Below are positions 50,201 through 58,541 of a stretch of DNA of 64,000 nt, one piece after another. A program made the translations under genes and the position numbers. The DNA lies in contig DATCKG010000045.1 in assembly GCA_036562385.1 (NCBI GenBank), positions 23,241 through 87,240 of the forward strand. Reading direction: 5' to 3'. Under the pieces are notes generated by a model. The model ran no database searches, was not told the DNA's origin, and saw only the letters and a list, made by a program, of their open reading frames with translations. Origin of the DNA: DATCKG01 sp036562385. GTDB lineage: Bacteria > Bacillota > Sulfobacillia > Symbiobacteriales > Symbiobacteriaceae. Each line of letters starts with the position of its first letter. Position 1 is the first letter of the stretch.

Positions 50201-50855
50201 CAAGTCCGTCTGGATCGTGGGCGGTGACGGCTGGGCCTACGATATTGGCTTCGGCGGCCTGGACCACGTCCTGGCCAGCGGCGCCAACGTGAACGTGCTG
50301 GTGCTGGATACGGAGGTCTACTCCAACACCGGTGGCCAGGCTTCCAAGGCGACGCCGAAGGGCGCCGTCGCGAAGTTCGCCGCCAGCGGCAAGGCCGGCA
50401 CCAAGAAGGATCTGGGCGCCATCGCCATGACCTACGGCCACATCTACGTGGCCCAGGTGGCCATGGGCGCCAACGATGCCCAGGTGATCCGGGCCTTCCG
50501 GGAGGCCGAGTCGTACGACGGCCCGTCCCTGATCATCGCCTACTGCCACTGCATCGCCCACGGCTATGACATGGCCAAGGGCATGCTGCAGCAGAAGCTG
50601 GCGGTGGATTCGGGCCACTGGCCGCTGTACCGGTACGATCCGCGGCTGAAGGCTCAGGGGAAGAACCCGCTGCAGTTGGATTCCCCGGGGCCGAAGATCC
50701 CGCTCAAGGACTACATCTACAACGAGACCCGGTACCGGATCCTGGCCAAGGCCGATCCGGAGGCCGCTGCCCAGCTCCTGGCAGAGGCCGAGGAGGAGAT
50801 CCGGGCCCGGTGGGAGTGGTACCGGAAGATGGCCAGCGAACCGGTCAACGCCTAG
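47298..50855 (+). CDS. nifJ: Pyruvate:ferredoxin (flavodoxin) oxidoreductase
   Basis: 1185-residue single-chain enzyme that makes acetyl-CoA and CO2 from pyruvate with ferredoxin reduction. Domain order: pyruvate-binding domain I (YPITPSSPMGEHAD), domain II, the EKR region, two 4Fe-4S clusters (CIQCGKCVMVCPH about 696, CTGCSLCVEVCP about 752), a further cluster Cys (CAGCGETPYL) and the TPP domain (GGDGWAYDIGFGG and NTGGQASKATP). Length is normal. GGGAGA lies seven bases before ATG. It marks an anaerobic or microaerobic metabolism. Confidence 0.97.
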   Translation: MTHRLVTIDGNEAAAHVAYKTNEVIAIYPITPSSPMGEHADAWAAAGKTNIWGTVPRVQELQSEGGAAGAIHGALQTGALATTFTASQGLLLMIPNMYKIAGELTSTVFHIACRAVATQGLSIFGDHSDVMAARATGWAMLFASSVQEVMDFALIAQASTLKARVPFLHCFDGFRTSHEIMKIEMLPDEVIRALIDDELVRQHRLRGLNPDRPFMRGTAQNPDVYFQARETVNPYYLATPAIVQSYMDQLAKLTGRQYHLFDYYGAPDAERIIILMGSGAETACETVDYLNARGEKVGVVKVRLFRPFSADHLLAVVPSTVKAVAVLDRTKEPGSAGEPLYLDVVSAFNEAYAAGKLPMATLPRIVGGRYGLGSKEFTPAMVKAVFDNLASDHPKNHFTVGIIDDVTHTSLPVDPNFHIESPDVVRCMFWGLGSDGTVGANKNSIKIIGEETDNYAQGYFVYDSKKSGGITISHLRFGPRPIRSTYQIQRANFVAVHQFVFLEQYPVLDAAEEGATVLINSPYPVDEVWDHLPEPVQRQIIDKKLQVYVIDADNVARETGMGRRINTIMQTCFFAISGILPREEAIAKIKEAIRKTYSKRGEQVVQQNFAAVDAALAHLHRLNVPGQVTSTKGLRPPVPPEAPEFVQKVTAEMIAGRGDLLPVSALPADGTYPTGTTKWEKRNIGLEVPVWDPEVCIQCGKCVMVCPHAVIRAKVVDPADLAGAPEGFKHTKARWREFPDKEYILQVSVEDCTGCSLCVEVCPAKNKKEPGRKAINMEPQLPLREIGRRHWEFFLTLPEITEAQIKFDNVKNIQLAEPLFEFSGACAGCGETPYLRLLTQLFGDRLVVANATGCSSIYGGNLPTTPWAQNKYGRGPAWSNSLFEDNAEFGLGMRLSIDKQTAYAKELLQALRDEIGADLVDALLSADQSTYEGIEAQRQRVAELKRRLEGNDSPKARDLLAVADMLVRKSVWIVGGDGWAYDIGFGGLDHVLASGANVNVLVLDTEVYSNTGGQASKATPKGAVAKFAASGKAGTKKDLGAIAMTYGHIYVAQVAMGANDAQVIRAFREAESYDGPSLIIAYCHCIAHGYDMAKGMLQQKLAVDSGHWPLYRYDPRLKAQGKNPLQLDSPGPKIPLKDYIYNETRYRILAKADPEAAAQLLAEAEEEIRARWEWYRKMASEPVNA

Positions 50856-50871
50856 CGCAGATACACACCAC

Positions 50872-50911
50872 GGACCAGCCCGTCCTTCGGGACGGCTGGT
50901 CCTGTCGTTTT
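50872..50911 (+). terminator. Terminator after nifJ
   Basis: GGACCAGCC-CGTCC pairs with GGACG-GCTGGTCC around a TTCG tetraloop (one bulged C), followed by TGTCGTTTT. Confidence 0.75.
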
Positions 50912-50981
50912 CCGCCTTCTTCGGAGGGACTGGCCTGCATACCTTGTATCCAGTCCAAGCCGAGAAGGGAGGGCGGCAGAG

Positions 50982-51281
50982 GTGGCCGGCAGGGGTGACT
51001 TGCGCCGGAAAGTGGCCTCGCTCCTGGAACTCCCGGAGGACATGGTGCTGGATGTGGCCCGCATCAGCCTGGTCGGCAACATGGAACTGCTGGTGGAGAA
51101 CCACCGGGGCCCGATCTTCTACGGGCCTGACAGGGTGGTTCTGGCAGTTCCCCAGGGGCGGCTCGCCGTGGAAGGCAGTGAACTGAGCATTGGCTTCCTG
51201 TCTGTGAACCAGGTGATCATCCTGGGCCAGATCCGGTCGGTCCGCTACCTGGATCCGGAAGGGGGATCCGGCGAGTGCTGA
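50982..51281 (+). CDS. yqfC: Sporulation protein YqfC
   Basis: 99-residue sporulation protein; LELPEDMVLDVARISLVGN and the later GRLAVEGSELSIGFLSVNQV are family traits. GTG start after GGGAGGGCGG. Overlaps yqfD by seven bases. In B. subtilis the gene is controlled by sigma-E; no such promoter was pinned down here. Confidence 0.9.
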   Translation: MAGRGDLRRKVASLLELPEDMVLDVARISLVGNMELLVENHRGPIFYGPDRVVLAVPQGRLAVEGSELSIGFLSVNQVIILGQIRSVRYLDPEGGSGEC

Positions 51282-52573
51282 GGCGGCTGATCGCCTTTGT
51301 CCTGGGCCACCTGCGCATCGAGGTTCTGGGCGGGGAACCCGGCCGCTTTCTCAACCTTGCCCTGCAGGCGGGCCTGGTCCTCTGGGATGTGGGGTACCGG
51401 GGGGACTCCCTCTGGGCCTCCCTGACCGTCCGGGACTTCCGGGCCCTGCGCCCGGCGGCACGGGGCGCCCGCTGCCGCGTGCGCATCCGGGCCCGGCGGG
51501 GACTCCCCTTTCTGCTGGCCAGGCTGCGGGGCCGGCCGGCGCTGGTGGCCGGCGCCTTTCTCTCCCTGGCGGCCATCTGGTGGTGCGCCAGCCATGTATG
51601 GCTGATCCACGTACGGATTACACCGCCGCAGAACCTGGACCCCCGGGCCATCCGGGCGGTGGCCGCCGAAGCCGGTCTGCGGCCCGGCGTGTGGAAAGGG
51701 AAGGTGGACGTCACCGCGGTGCAGCGGCACCTGCAGAACCGCATTGGCGAGATCGCCTGGGCCACTGTGCGGCTGCAGGGCACCCGTGCCATCATTGAGG
51801 TGGTGGAGAAAGCCACCCGGACGCCTGTGCCCACCGGCAGCGTCGCCTGCGTCAATCTGGTGGCCCGCAAAAGCGGCGTGGTGGAGCAGGTGGTCGCCTT
51901 CCAGGGGGAGCCGGTGGTCCGGCCCGGTGACGTGGTGAGGGCAGGGGATTTGTTGGTGGAATGTGCCTTCCGGTACTGGGAAGGGGGACGACCCCTGACC
52001 CTGCCTGGCACCCCGCCGCCTCCCCGGGAGAACGTCGCCAGGACGCTGGTGGCCCAGGCCCGGGTGATGGCCAGGGTTCCCTACAGCCTGTACCAGGAGG
52101 TGCCCCTGGTGCAGGAGGTGGAGGTACCCACCGGGCGCACCGCGACCCGTTGGGTGTTACATGTCAGGGGGCAGTCTATACTAAAGGGAGGCGAAGACGG
52201 CTACCCTTCCCGGGACGGCAAGCCCTTTGCCGCGTACCGGGAGGAGCGGCGAGTCTACCGCCTTGGTAGCTGGAGGAATTGGACCCCCCCTGTCGAACTC
52301 GTCATCATACGTGCTGAGGAGACGGAGATCAGACAGGAGCCCGTCTCCTTGGAGCAGGCCGTGCAACAGGCCCGGGAGCGGCTGGATCAGCAACTGCGCT
52401 GGATGCTCAGCCCTTCCGATCGCCTGCTCGGCCCCATCACCGCCGAGGTGGTGGAGCAGACGAAAAACTACGCAGGCATCAAGGTGTCGGCAGAGGTGTT
52501 GGAGGAGATCAGCGTCCCGCAGTTCGGGGAACCGGTTCCGGTGCCCAGGGACTCCGGCTCCGCAGAGCCCTGA
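51275..52573 (+). CDS. yqfD: Sporulation protein YqfD
   Basis: 432-residue membrane-anchored sporulation protein. Soluble N-terminus, one membrane segment (about 88-108, GRPALVAGAFLSLAAIWWC), then an extracytoplasmic region with a POTRA-like start (HVRITPPQNLDPRAIRAVAA) and a long C-terminal domain. GTG start overlaps yqfC. Confidence 0.92.
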   Translation: MLRRLIAFVLGHLRIEVLGGEPGRFLNLALQAGLVLWDVGYRGDSLWASLTVRDFRALRPAARGARCRVRIRARRGLPFLLARLRGRPALVAGAFLSLAAIWWCASHVWLIHVRITPPQNLDPRAIRAVAAEAGLRPGVWKGKVDVTAVQRHLQNRIGEIAWATVRLQGTRAIIEVVEKATRTPVPTGSVACVNLVARKSGVVEQVVAFQGEPVVRPGDVVRAGDLLVECAFRYWEGGRPLTLPGTPPPPRENVARTLVAQARVMARVPYSLYQEVPLVQEVEVPTGRTATRWVLHVRGQSILKGGEDGYPSRDGKPFAAYREERRVYRLGSWRNWTPPVELVIIRAEETEIRQEPVSLEQAVQQARERLDQQLRWMLSPSDRLLGPITAEVVEQTKNYAGIKVSAEVLEEISVPQFGEPVPVPRDSGSAEP

Positions 52574-52605
52574 CCGACCCATCCATCAAGGGGGTTCAAA
52601 CCTGA

Positions 52606-53604
52606 TTGGAAGAGACTGAGGGCAGGCGCATCTTGATCCCGGACAACGAAAAGGCCCGGGAACTGTTCGGTCAGAACGATGAGCACCTGAAGGTTATCGA
52701 GGCGGCTTTTCCCGTCAGAATCGTGCCCCGGGGCAATGAAGTGTTGCTGCACGGGCCCGAGGAGGAGGTGGGCCGGGTCCAGCGCCTTCTGGAGAAACTG
52801 ATCGCTGCCCAGAACCGCGGCGCCCACATCAACGAGCGGGACGTCCGGTACGCCGTCCGCATGGCGGCGGAGGGGCAGGAGCCACCGCTGGATGAGGTCT
52901 TCGGGGACGTCATCATCCAGACCCATCGCGGCAAGCAGATCCGCACCAAGACCCTTGGCCAGAAAAGGTACGTGGATGCCATCCGCCGCAGCGGCGTCAC
53001 CTTCGGCATCGGCCCGGCCGGGACGGGCAAGACCTATCTGGCCATTGCCATGGCGGTGGCCGCCTTCAAGCGGAAGGAGGTCAACCGGATCATCCTGACC
53101 CGTCCTGCGGTGGAGGCCGGCGAGAAACTGGGATTCCTGCCGGGGGATATCCAGGCCAAGGTCGACCCGTACCTGCGCCCCCTCTACGATGCCCTCTGGG
53201 ACATCATGGGGATCGAGAGCTTCGAAAAGTACCTCAGCAAGGGGCAGATCGAGGTGGCTCCCCTGGCGTTCATGCGGGGGCGGACCCTGGACGACTCCTT
53301 TGTGATCCTGGATGAGGCCCAGAACACTACCCGGGAACAGATGAAGATGTTCCTGACCCGATTGGGCTTCGGGTCCAAGGCCGTGGTCACCGGGGATGTG
53401 ACCCAGGTGGACCTGCCGCAGGGCACCGTCAGCGGCCTGGTGGAGGTACAGCGGATCCTGCGGGGCGTGGAAGGTGTCTCCTTCTGCTACCTGACCGAAC
53501 AGGATATTGTCCGTCATGAGTTGGTCCAGCGGATCATCAAGGCCTATGAGGCCTACGCGGCCTCCGGAGGAGGCGGCGGTACATCCACCGAGCCCCGCAG
53601 CTAG
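52606..53604 (+). CDS. phoH: PhoH-like ATPase
   Basis: 332-residue protein: N-terminal KH-like segment (about 20-90), PhoH P-loop domain with Walker A GPAGTGKTYLAIA (about 137) and Walker B FVILDEAQNTTREQ. TTG 52606 follows AAGGGGG at 11 bases. Homologues are probably RNA-acting (YbeZ works with YbeY), consistent with ybeY two genes downstream. Confidence 0.93.
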   Translation: MEETEGRRILIPDNEKARELFGQNDEHLKVIEAAFPVRIVPRGNEVLLHGPEEEVGRVQRLLEKLIAAQNRGAHINERDVRYAVRMAAEGQEPPLDEVFGDVIIQTHRGKQIRTKTLGQKRYVDAIRRSGVTFGIGPAGTGKTYLAIAMAVAAFKRKEVNRIILTRPAVEAGEKLGFLPGDIQAKVDPYLRPLYDALWDIMGIESFEKYLSKGQIEVAPLAFMRGRTLDDSFVILDEAQNTTREQMKMFLTRLGFGSKAVVTGDVTQVDLPQGTVSGLVEVQRILRGVEGVSFCYLTEQDIVRHELVQRIIKAYEAYAASGGGGGTSTEPRS

Positions 53605-53700
53605 GTGCCGGACGGGTTTTTTCATCCTTTTTAGCACGGGAGGCGAGGGAGGATTCTCCCCTTCCGGAAGGGACAGGGGAACGTTTCCCTAGAAATTACC

Positions 53701-55971
53701 ATGTATCTATGGCATGAATTTCGCGAACGGATTCTGCGGTGGCTCCAGCGTGGCCGAATCAAGAATGCTCGGGTGCGCCGGCTGCTTTACGCCGGCCTGT
53801 TCTTCGCGCTCTTGACGCTGATTCTGGCGAGCCAGCTTGCGCCGCAGCGGCTGGAGATCGAGGTGGGGGACGTGGCGCCCCGCACGGTGGAGGCGCCCCG
53901 GGCCATCGTCAACCGGGTGGCCACGGAGGCCAAGAAGCAGGCCGCCGCCCAGGCTATCCCTCCCCTGACCCGGGTGGATCCCAGCTTCCTGCGCCAGGCG
54001 GAGGAGTACATCACCTTTGTCTTTCAGGAGATCCAGACTGTAAAGAACCTGCCGAATCAGGACACGGCCACCCGGGTGGAGACCCTCGCGGAGCGGCTGC
54101 AGTTGGGCAGCGCCGTCAGCACCGATACATACCAGTACCTGCTGGAGGCTGACGCCCAGAGCCTCTCCAGTGCCCGGGAAGACGCCCTCCGTTTGGTCCG
54201 TGAGGCCCTTTCCGGCAGCGTGGGGCCGGAAGATGTGGAGCCCATCCGGCAGCGCATCGATGCGGAGCAGGAGGGCTTCACCCTGCAGACCGAGGATCCG
54301 ATCCTGAAAGATTTCGTGAAAGAGCTGGCCAAGAGCCAGATTCAGTCGAACCTGGTGGAGGACGAGGAGCTTACCGAGCAGCTAAGGAAGCAGGCCTACG
54401 AGAACGAGGAGCCCGTTATCTGGCAGAAAGGGCAGATCATCATCACCAAGGGCCAGCCGGTCACCGAAGAGCAGTACGAGATGCTGAAAGATCTCGGACT
54501 GGTAGGCGGTCCGGCGGACGTGCGGGCGATTCTGGGGGCAGCGCTGCTGTCTGCGGTGCAGGTGGCCCTGATGGGGCTGTACCTGTACCGGTACCGGCGG
54601 GATCTCCTGGAGGAGGATCACAAGACCATTCTTCTGGGCTTCATCGGCATCATCACGCTGCTGCTGTCCCTGATGATGAACGCGTTCCGCGATGGTTTGG
54701 GCGACGGCGTGGCTTACCTGATGCCGGTGGGTGTCAACGCGATGTTGGTGACCATCCTCCTGGACGCCAAGGCAGCCCTTCTGCAGAGCGCCCTGTTGTC
54801 GGTGCTGGTGGGCCTGCTTTCCCAGGGCGAGCAGCTGAACCACGCCCTGGTGGCGCTGGTGGGCTCCACGGTGGGAGTCTACTCCGTCAGCCGGGTGGAG
54901 AGCCGCACCGACATCTACCGGGCAGGGCTGCTCATCTCCGCGGCCAACGTGCTGGCCATCGCGTCGATCTACCTGATTGGATCGTACTCGTTCCTGGACC
55001 TCAGCGTTTGGGTCGACATGGGCCTGGGCGCCGCCAACGGCATCGTGGTGGCCATCCTGGTCACCGGTGCCCTCCCGGTGTTCGAAACCCTCTTCGGCGT
55101 GGTGACCCCGCTGAAGCTGCTGGAGCTCTCCAACCCGAACCACCCGCTGCTCAAGCGGCTGCTGGTGGAGGCTCCCGGTTCCTACCACCATACGATCCTG
55201 GTGGCCAATCTCTGCGAGGCCGCGGCAGAGGCGGTGGGCGCCGACCCGGTGCTGGCCCGGGTAGGGGCGTACTTCCACGACATCGGGAAAATCAAGCGGC
55301 CCTACTTCTTCGTGGAGAACCAGTTCGGCGGCGAGAATCCCCATGACAAGCTGCCGCCCAACCTGTCGGCGATGATCATCACCAGCCACGTCCGGGATGG
55401 GTTGGAGATGGCCAAGGAGGCCCGGCTGCCCAAGGAGGTGGCCGATTTCATCCCGGAGCACCACGGCACCACGCTGGTGAGCTACTTCTACCACATGGCC
55501 AGCAAGGATGGCGGGGCCGAACGGGTGCTGGAAAAGGACTTCCGCTACGAGGGGCCCCGGCCTCGCCGCAAGGAGACGGCCATCTGCATGCTGGCCGACA
55601 GCTGTGAGGCTTCTGTCCGGGCCCTCCGGCAGAAGGGCCACCTGACGGTGGATCAGATCGAGGCACAGGTGAAGCGCATCATCGCGGACCGGCTTCAGCA
55701 GGGGCAGCTGGACGAATGCGATCTGACGTTCCGGGATCTGGAAATCATCACCCGGACCTTCGTGCGGGTCCTCAGCGGCGTCCACCATGCCCGGATCGAA
55801 TATCCCACCGGTGAGATGCAGGGGGACCAGGCGGACGGGAGCCGGTCCGAGGAGGGTGAGTCGGTTGGAAATCTGGATCAACAACCAGCAGCAGAAGGTG
55901 GCGCTGACGCCGGAGCAGGAGGAGATCGTCCGGAAGGTGATCGAGGGGGCCCTGAAGCTGGCGGGCAGTGA
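53701..55971 (+). CDS. pgpH: HD-domain cyclic-di-AMP phosphodiesterase (PgpH/YqfF family)
   Basis: 756-residue membrane enzyme: N-terminal helix, extracellular 7TMR-HDED region (about 50-280), seven membrane helices (about 280-480) and a cytoplasmic HD domain with SYHHTILVANL and FHDIGKIKRPYFF (about 500-680). The family degrades c-di-AMP. The last 36 codons are low-complexity (Gly, Glu, Asp) and overlap ybeY by 107 bases. Confidence 0.93.
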   Translation: MYLWHEFRERILRWLQRGRIKNARVRRLLYAGLFFALLTLILASQLAPQRLEIEVGDVAPRTVEAPRAIVNRVATEAKKQAAAQAIPPLTRVDPSFLRQAEEYITFVFQEIQTVKNLPNQDTATRVETLAERLQLGSAVSTDTYQYLLEADAQSLSSAREDALRLVREALSGSVGPEDVEPIRQRIDAEQEGFTLQTEDPILKDFVKELAKSQIQSNLVEDEELTEQLRKQAYENEEPVIWQKGQIIITKGQPVTEEQYEMLKDLGLVGGPADVRAILGAALLSAVQVALMGLYLYRYRRDLLEEDHKTILLGFIGIITLLLSLMMNAFRDGLGDGVAYLMPVGVNAMLVTILLDAKAALLQSALLSVLVGLLSQGEQLNHALVALVGSTVGVYSVSRVESRTDIYRAGLLISAANVLAIASIYLIGSYSFLDLSVWVDMGLGAANGIVVAILVTGALPVFETLFGVVTPLKLLELSNPNHPLLKRLLVEAPGSYHHTILVANLCEAAAEAVGADPVLARVGAYFHDIGKIKRPYFFVENQFGGENPHDKLPPNLSAMIITSHVRDGLEMAKEARLPKEVADFIPEHHGTTLVSYFYHMASKDGGAERVLEKDFRYEGPRPRRKETAICMLADSCEASVRALRQKGHLTVDQIEAQVKRIIADRLQQGQLDECDLTFRDLEIITRTFVRVLSGVHHARIEYPTGEMQGDQADGSRSEEGESVGNLDQQPAAEGGADAGAGGDRPEGDRGGPEAGGQ

Positions 55972-56338
55972 ACTGGGCCAGAACGTGGAGGTCTCCGTTA
56001 CCTTTGTGGATGATGCGCAGATTCATGAGTTGAACCGGATTCACCGGGGCGTCGACCGCCCCACCGATGTGCTTTCCTTCTCCCAGTTGGAGGGGGAGGA
56101 TATGGGCGCCCTTCCGGAGGGCGCGCCCCTGCCGCTGGGAGATATCGTCATCAGCCTGGAGCGCTGCGCTGAGCAGGCCAGAGAGTACGGCCATTCCTTC
56201 GAGCGGGAATTGGGCTTTCTGGTTGGCCACGGCATGCTGCACCTGCTGGGGTATGACCATCAGACTCCCGAGGATGAGGCCGTCATGATGGCCAAGACGG
56301 AAGCGATCCTGGGTGAGCTAGGCCTGACACGGGGGTGA
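55865..56338 (+). CDS. ybeY: Endoribonuclease YbeY (rRNA maturation factor)
   Basis: 157-residue zinc endoribonuclease for 16S rRNA 3' maturation. Zinc motif HGMLHLLGYDH near residue 120; central RPTDVLSF is diagnostic. TTG 55865 is chosen: GGAGGGTGAG lies upstream and the protein then begins EIWINNQQ, the right length. The start lies inside the end of the pgpH frame. Confidence 0.94.
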   Translation: MEIWINNQQQKVALTPEQEEIVRKVIEGALKLAGSELGQNVEVSVTFVDDAQIHELNRIHRGVDRPTDVLSFSQLEGEDMGALPEGAPLPLGDIVISLERCAEQAREYGHSFERELGFLVGHGMLHLLGYDHQTPEDEAVMMAKTEAILGELGLTRG

Positions 56339-56344
56339 TGGCGG

Positions 56345-56827
56345 GTGCCGCCGGAGCGTCCGCCTTTTTGCCTGCGGCTGCAGGTGGCCCTCCGGGGCCT
56401 GTGGATCGCGTATCGGGACGAGCCCAACCTGCGCTTCCAGGTCTTTGCCGGCACCGTCGCGGCGGTGGTCGGGTGGGCCGTTGGCCTCTCCGGCTGGGAG
56501 GTGGCCTACCTTGCACTCACCATCGGGCTGGTGTTGTTCGCTGAACTGGTAAATACCGCACTGGAACGCACGGTGGACCTGGCCGGACAAAACCGATCCA
56601 GCACCCTGGCAGGGGATGCGAAGGACATCGCAGCCGGCGCTGTGCTGCTGACCTCCCTCCACGCGTTGCTGGCCGGCGTCTGGCTGTTCGCCGTACAGCG
56701 GCCCCTTCTGGTTACCCTTCATCAGTTGGTGGATCTCCTGGTAGCCAGACCCTGGGCCGCAGCGCTGCTGCTGCTGGCCGCTTTCGGCTGGCTCTGGCTG
56801 GGCCGGAGCAGAGCGCTTTCGAATTGA
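56345..56827 (+). CDS. dgkA: Diacylglycerol/undecaprenol kinase (DgkA family)
   Basis: 160-residue membrane kinase with three to four hydrophobic helices. ELVNTALERTVDL and AKDIAAGAVLLTSL are the conserved metal/ATP blocks. Gram-positive members phosphorylate undecaprenol. The C-terminal helix pair (about 120-155) makes it longer than the usual 120-130 residues. GTG start, six bases after ybeY. Confidence 0.92.
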   Translation: MPPERPPFCLRLQVALRGLWIAYRDEPNLRFQVFAGTVAAVVGWAVGLSGWEVAYLALTIGLVLFAELVNTALERTVDLAGQNRSSTLAGDAKDIAAGAVLLTSLHALLAGVWLFAVQRPLLVTLHQLVDLLVARPWAAALLLLAAFGWLWLGRSRALSN

Positions 56828-56848
56828 CGCACGCGGGAGGTGCTGGTC

Positions 56849-57250
56849 GTGGAGGATCAGGTCCTGATTGAGGCAGCCCGGCAGGCCAGAGAACGGGCGT
56901 ATGTTCCCTATTCCCGCTTCGCCGTGGGTGCGGCGGTGCTGACCGAGTCCGGACGGATTTACACCGGCTGCAACATCGAGAACGCGTCCTACGGGCTGAC
57001 CAACTGCGCCGAGCGGACGGCCATTTTCAAGGCGGTGAGCGAAGGGGAGACCCGGTTTGTGGCGATGGCCGTCATCGCGGACACGCCGGGGCCCGTCAGT
57101 CCCTGCGGTGCCTGCCGGCAGGTGATCAGCGAGTTTGCACCGGATCTGCGGGTAATCCTGACCAACCTCAAGGGCGACACCCTCGTGACCACCGCGCGGG
57201 ACCTGCTTCCCGGCGCCTTTCGTGATTCCGATATGTCGGCCAAGGGGTAA
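56849..57250 (+). CDS. cdd: Cytidine deaminase
   Basis: 133-residue homotetrameric-type enzyme for pyrimidine salvage. Active site NCAERTA (catalytic Glu and Zn Cys) and zinc pair PCGACRQV. GTG 56849 with GGGAGG at 8 bases is preferred over GTG 56840, which overlaps that site. Confidence 0.94.
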   Translation: MEDQVLIEAARQARERAYVPYSRFAVGAAVLTESGRIYTGCNIENASYGLTNCAERTAIFKAVSEGETRFVAMAVIADTPGPVSPCGACRQVISEFAPDLRVILTNLKGDTLVTTARDLLPGAFRDSDMSAKG

Positions 57251-57254
57251 GAAC

Positions 57255-58214
57255 ATGGAGAGCATGGAGAACGAACGTTTCGTATCTGGATTTTGCTGCA
57301 TCGTGGGCCGCCCCAACGTGGGCAAGTCCACCCTGCTGAACGCCTTTCTCGAACGCAAGCTGGCGATCATGTCGGATAAGCCCCAGACCACCCGCAACCG
57401 GATTCTGGGCGTCTACAATCGCCCCGGAGTGCAGGTGGTGTTTCTGGACACGCCGGGAATCCATAAACCGCTCCACAAACTTGGCGAGTACATGAACCGG
57501 GTGGCCACCAGCACCATCCCGGAAGTGGACGTGGTGCTGTTCATGGTGGATGGCACGTCGCCGGCTCCTGGCGAGGGCGATCGGTATGTGGCCGAGGCAG
57601 TGGCGCGGGCCCGCAAGCCCACCATCTTGGTGGTCAACAAGATGGATAAGGTGAAGCGGAGCCAGTGGTACGCCGTCATGGACGCGTACAAGGCCCTGGA
57701 AGATCCGGAGGTCCGGGGCGCCGACCCGGCCTCGGGGTCTCCCCGCATTGAATGGCTGGACGTGGTGCCCATCTCCGCGCTGACCCACCGGAACGTCGAT
57801 GCCCTCCTGGAACTGGTAGTGCGGCAGATGCCGCCAGGTCCCCGGTACTACCCCGAGGACATGGTGACGGACCAGCCGGAGCGCTTCATCATCTCCGAGT
57901 TCATCCGGGAGAAGATCCTGGAGCTGACCCGGGATGAGGTACCTCATTCGGTGGCCGTGGATGTGGAGCAAATCGAGCGGCGCCCCAATGGAACCGTTTA
58001 TGTGGCTGCCAGCATTTATGTGGAGAGGGAGAGCCAGAAGGGGATCATCATCGGGGCCAAGGGCTCCATGCTGCGGGAGATCGGCACCAGAGCCCGGCTG
58101 GAGCTCGAGCAGCTACTGGGGTCCAAGATCTACCTGGACCTGTTTGTCAAGGTCCGGGAGGACTGGCGCAACCGCCTGAGTGTCCTGCGGTCCCTGGGCT
58201 ATCAGGAAGAGTGA
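57255..58214 (+). CDS. era: GTPase Era
   Basis: 319-residue essential GTPase for 16S rRNA/30S assembly. G1 GRPNVGKST (about 18), G3 DTPGIHKP, G4 NKMD, C-terminal KH domain with GAKGSMLREIG. It has a small insertion (EVRGADPASGSPRIE) before the G5 region, making it longer than the usual 300. AAGGGG precedes ATG 57255. Confidence 0.96.
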   Translation: MESMENERFVSGFCCIVGRPNVGKSTLLNAFLERKLAIMSDKPQTTRNRILGVYNRPGVQVVFLDTPGIHKPLHKLGEYMNRVATSTIPEVDVVLFMVDGTSPAPGEGDRYVAEAVARARKPTILVVNKMDKVKRSQWYAVMDAYKALEDPEVRGADPASGSPRIEWLDVVPISALTHRNVDALLELVVRQMPPGPRYYPEDMVTDQPERFIISEFIREKILELTRDEVPHSVAVDVEQIERRPNGTVYVAASIYVERESQKGIIIGAKGSMLREIGTRARLELEQLLGSKIYLDLFVKVREDWRNRLSVLRSLGYQEE

Positions 58215-58230
58215 AGCCCGGGCCGATCAA

Positions 58231-58258
58231 CCCCTCCGGTTTTCCGGAGGGGATTTTT
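58231..58258 (+). terminator. Terminator after era
   Basis: CCCCTCCGG / CCGGAGGGG around TTTT, followed by ATTTTTGC. It ends the yqfC-era block. Confidence 0.88.
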
Positions 58259-58334
58259 GCGTTCAGGGTAGGCGCCATCTTGCTCGGGTGGTAAAATAGA
58301 GCCCTGTGAAGTGTGCCGGAAGGAGGTGGTGAGC

Positions 58335-58508
58335 GTGGAACCGGGACCGAGTAGCGATCACCCACGCATGGACTGCCACATGCTGCATGCCCTGGTGTGT
58401 ATCCGAAAGACTTCGAAGGTGAACGCTGCTGGGGGGTTGACCGAGCCGCGTCTCACTGCCTCTGTCGCCGTGCCCTTCGCACCGGTAGGGGCTGTCTTGC
58501 CGCGGTGA
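58335..58508 (+). CDS. Candidate leader ORF upstream of mgtE (57 codons)
   Basis: GTG start with AGGAGGTGG six to fourteen bases upstream, one of the best ribosome binding sites in the window. It encodes MEPGPSSDHPRMDCHMLHAL and 37 more residues, ending TGA at 58508. The stop lies one base before a hairpin that hides the mgtE ribosome binding site. The acidic/Pro-rich opening recalls the MgtL leader peptide (MEPDPTP...) of enteric mgtA, which causes ribosome drop-off at low Mg2+. No homologous protein family is recognised; it could be a fortuitous frame. Confidence 0.45.
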   Translation: MEPGPSSDHPRMDCHMLHALVCIRKTSKVNAAGGLTEPRLTASVAVPFAPVGAVLPR

Positions 58509-58509
58509 T

Positions 58510-58541
58510 GGGAACCCTCCGTAGGCGGGGAGGTGATTCCC
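58510..58541 (+). promoter_or_regulatory. Hairpin sequestering the mgtE ribosome binding site
   Basis: GGGAA (58510-58514) pairs with TTCCC (58537-58541), and CCTCC (58516-58520) with GGAGG (58529-58533), so the Shine-Dalgarno GGGGAGG is buried and the start TTG 58542 abuts the stem. An alternative partner for the left arm is GGGGGGTT at 58431-58438 inside the leader ORF. Confidence 0.6.

Noticed and set aside
47274..51104. 1276-codon minus-strand frame opposite nifJ
   Set aside because: It is the antisense shadow of the pyruvate:ferredoxin oxidoreductase gene and its composition (His, Gln, Gly, Asp rich) is typical of a reversed frame.
58260..58530. M-box (ykoK) or yybP-ykoY riboswitch in the mgtE leader
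   Set aside because: Only isolated matches (CGCTGCTG, GAGTAGC) are present. The other conserved blocks of either consensus are missing or in the wrong order, so I kept the leader-ORF model as the better reading while noting that a covariance scan is needed.
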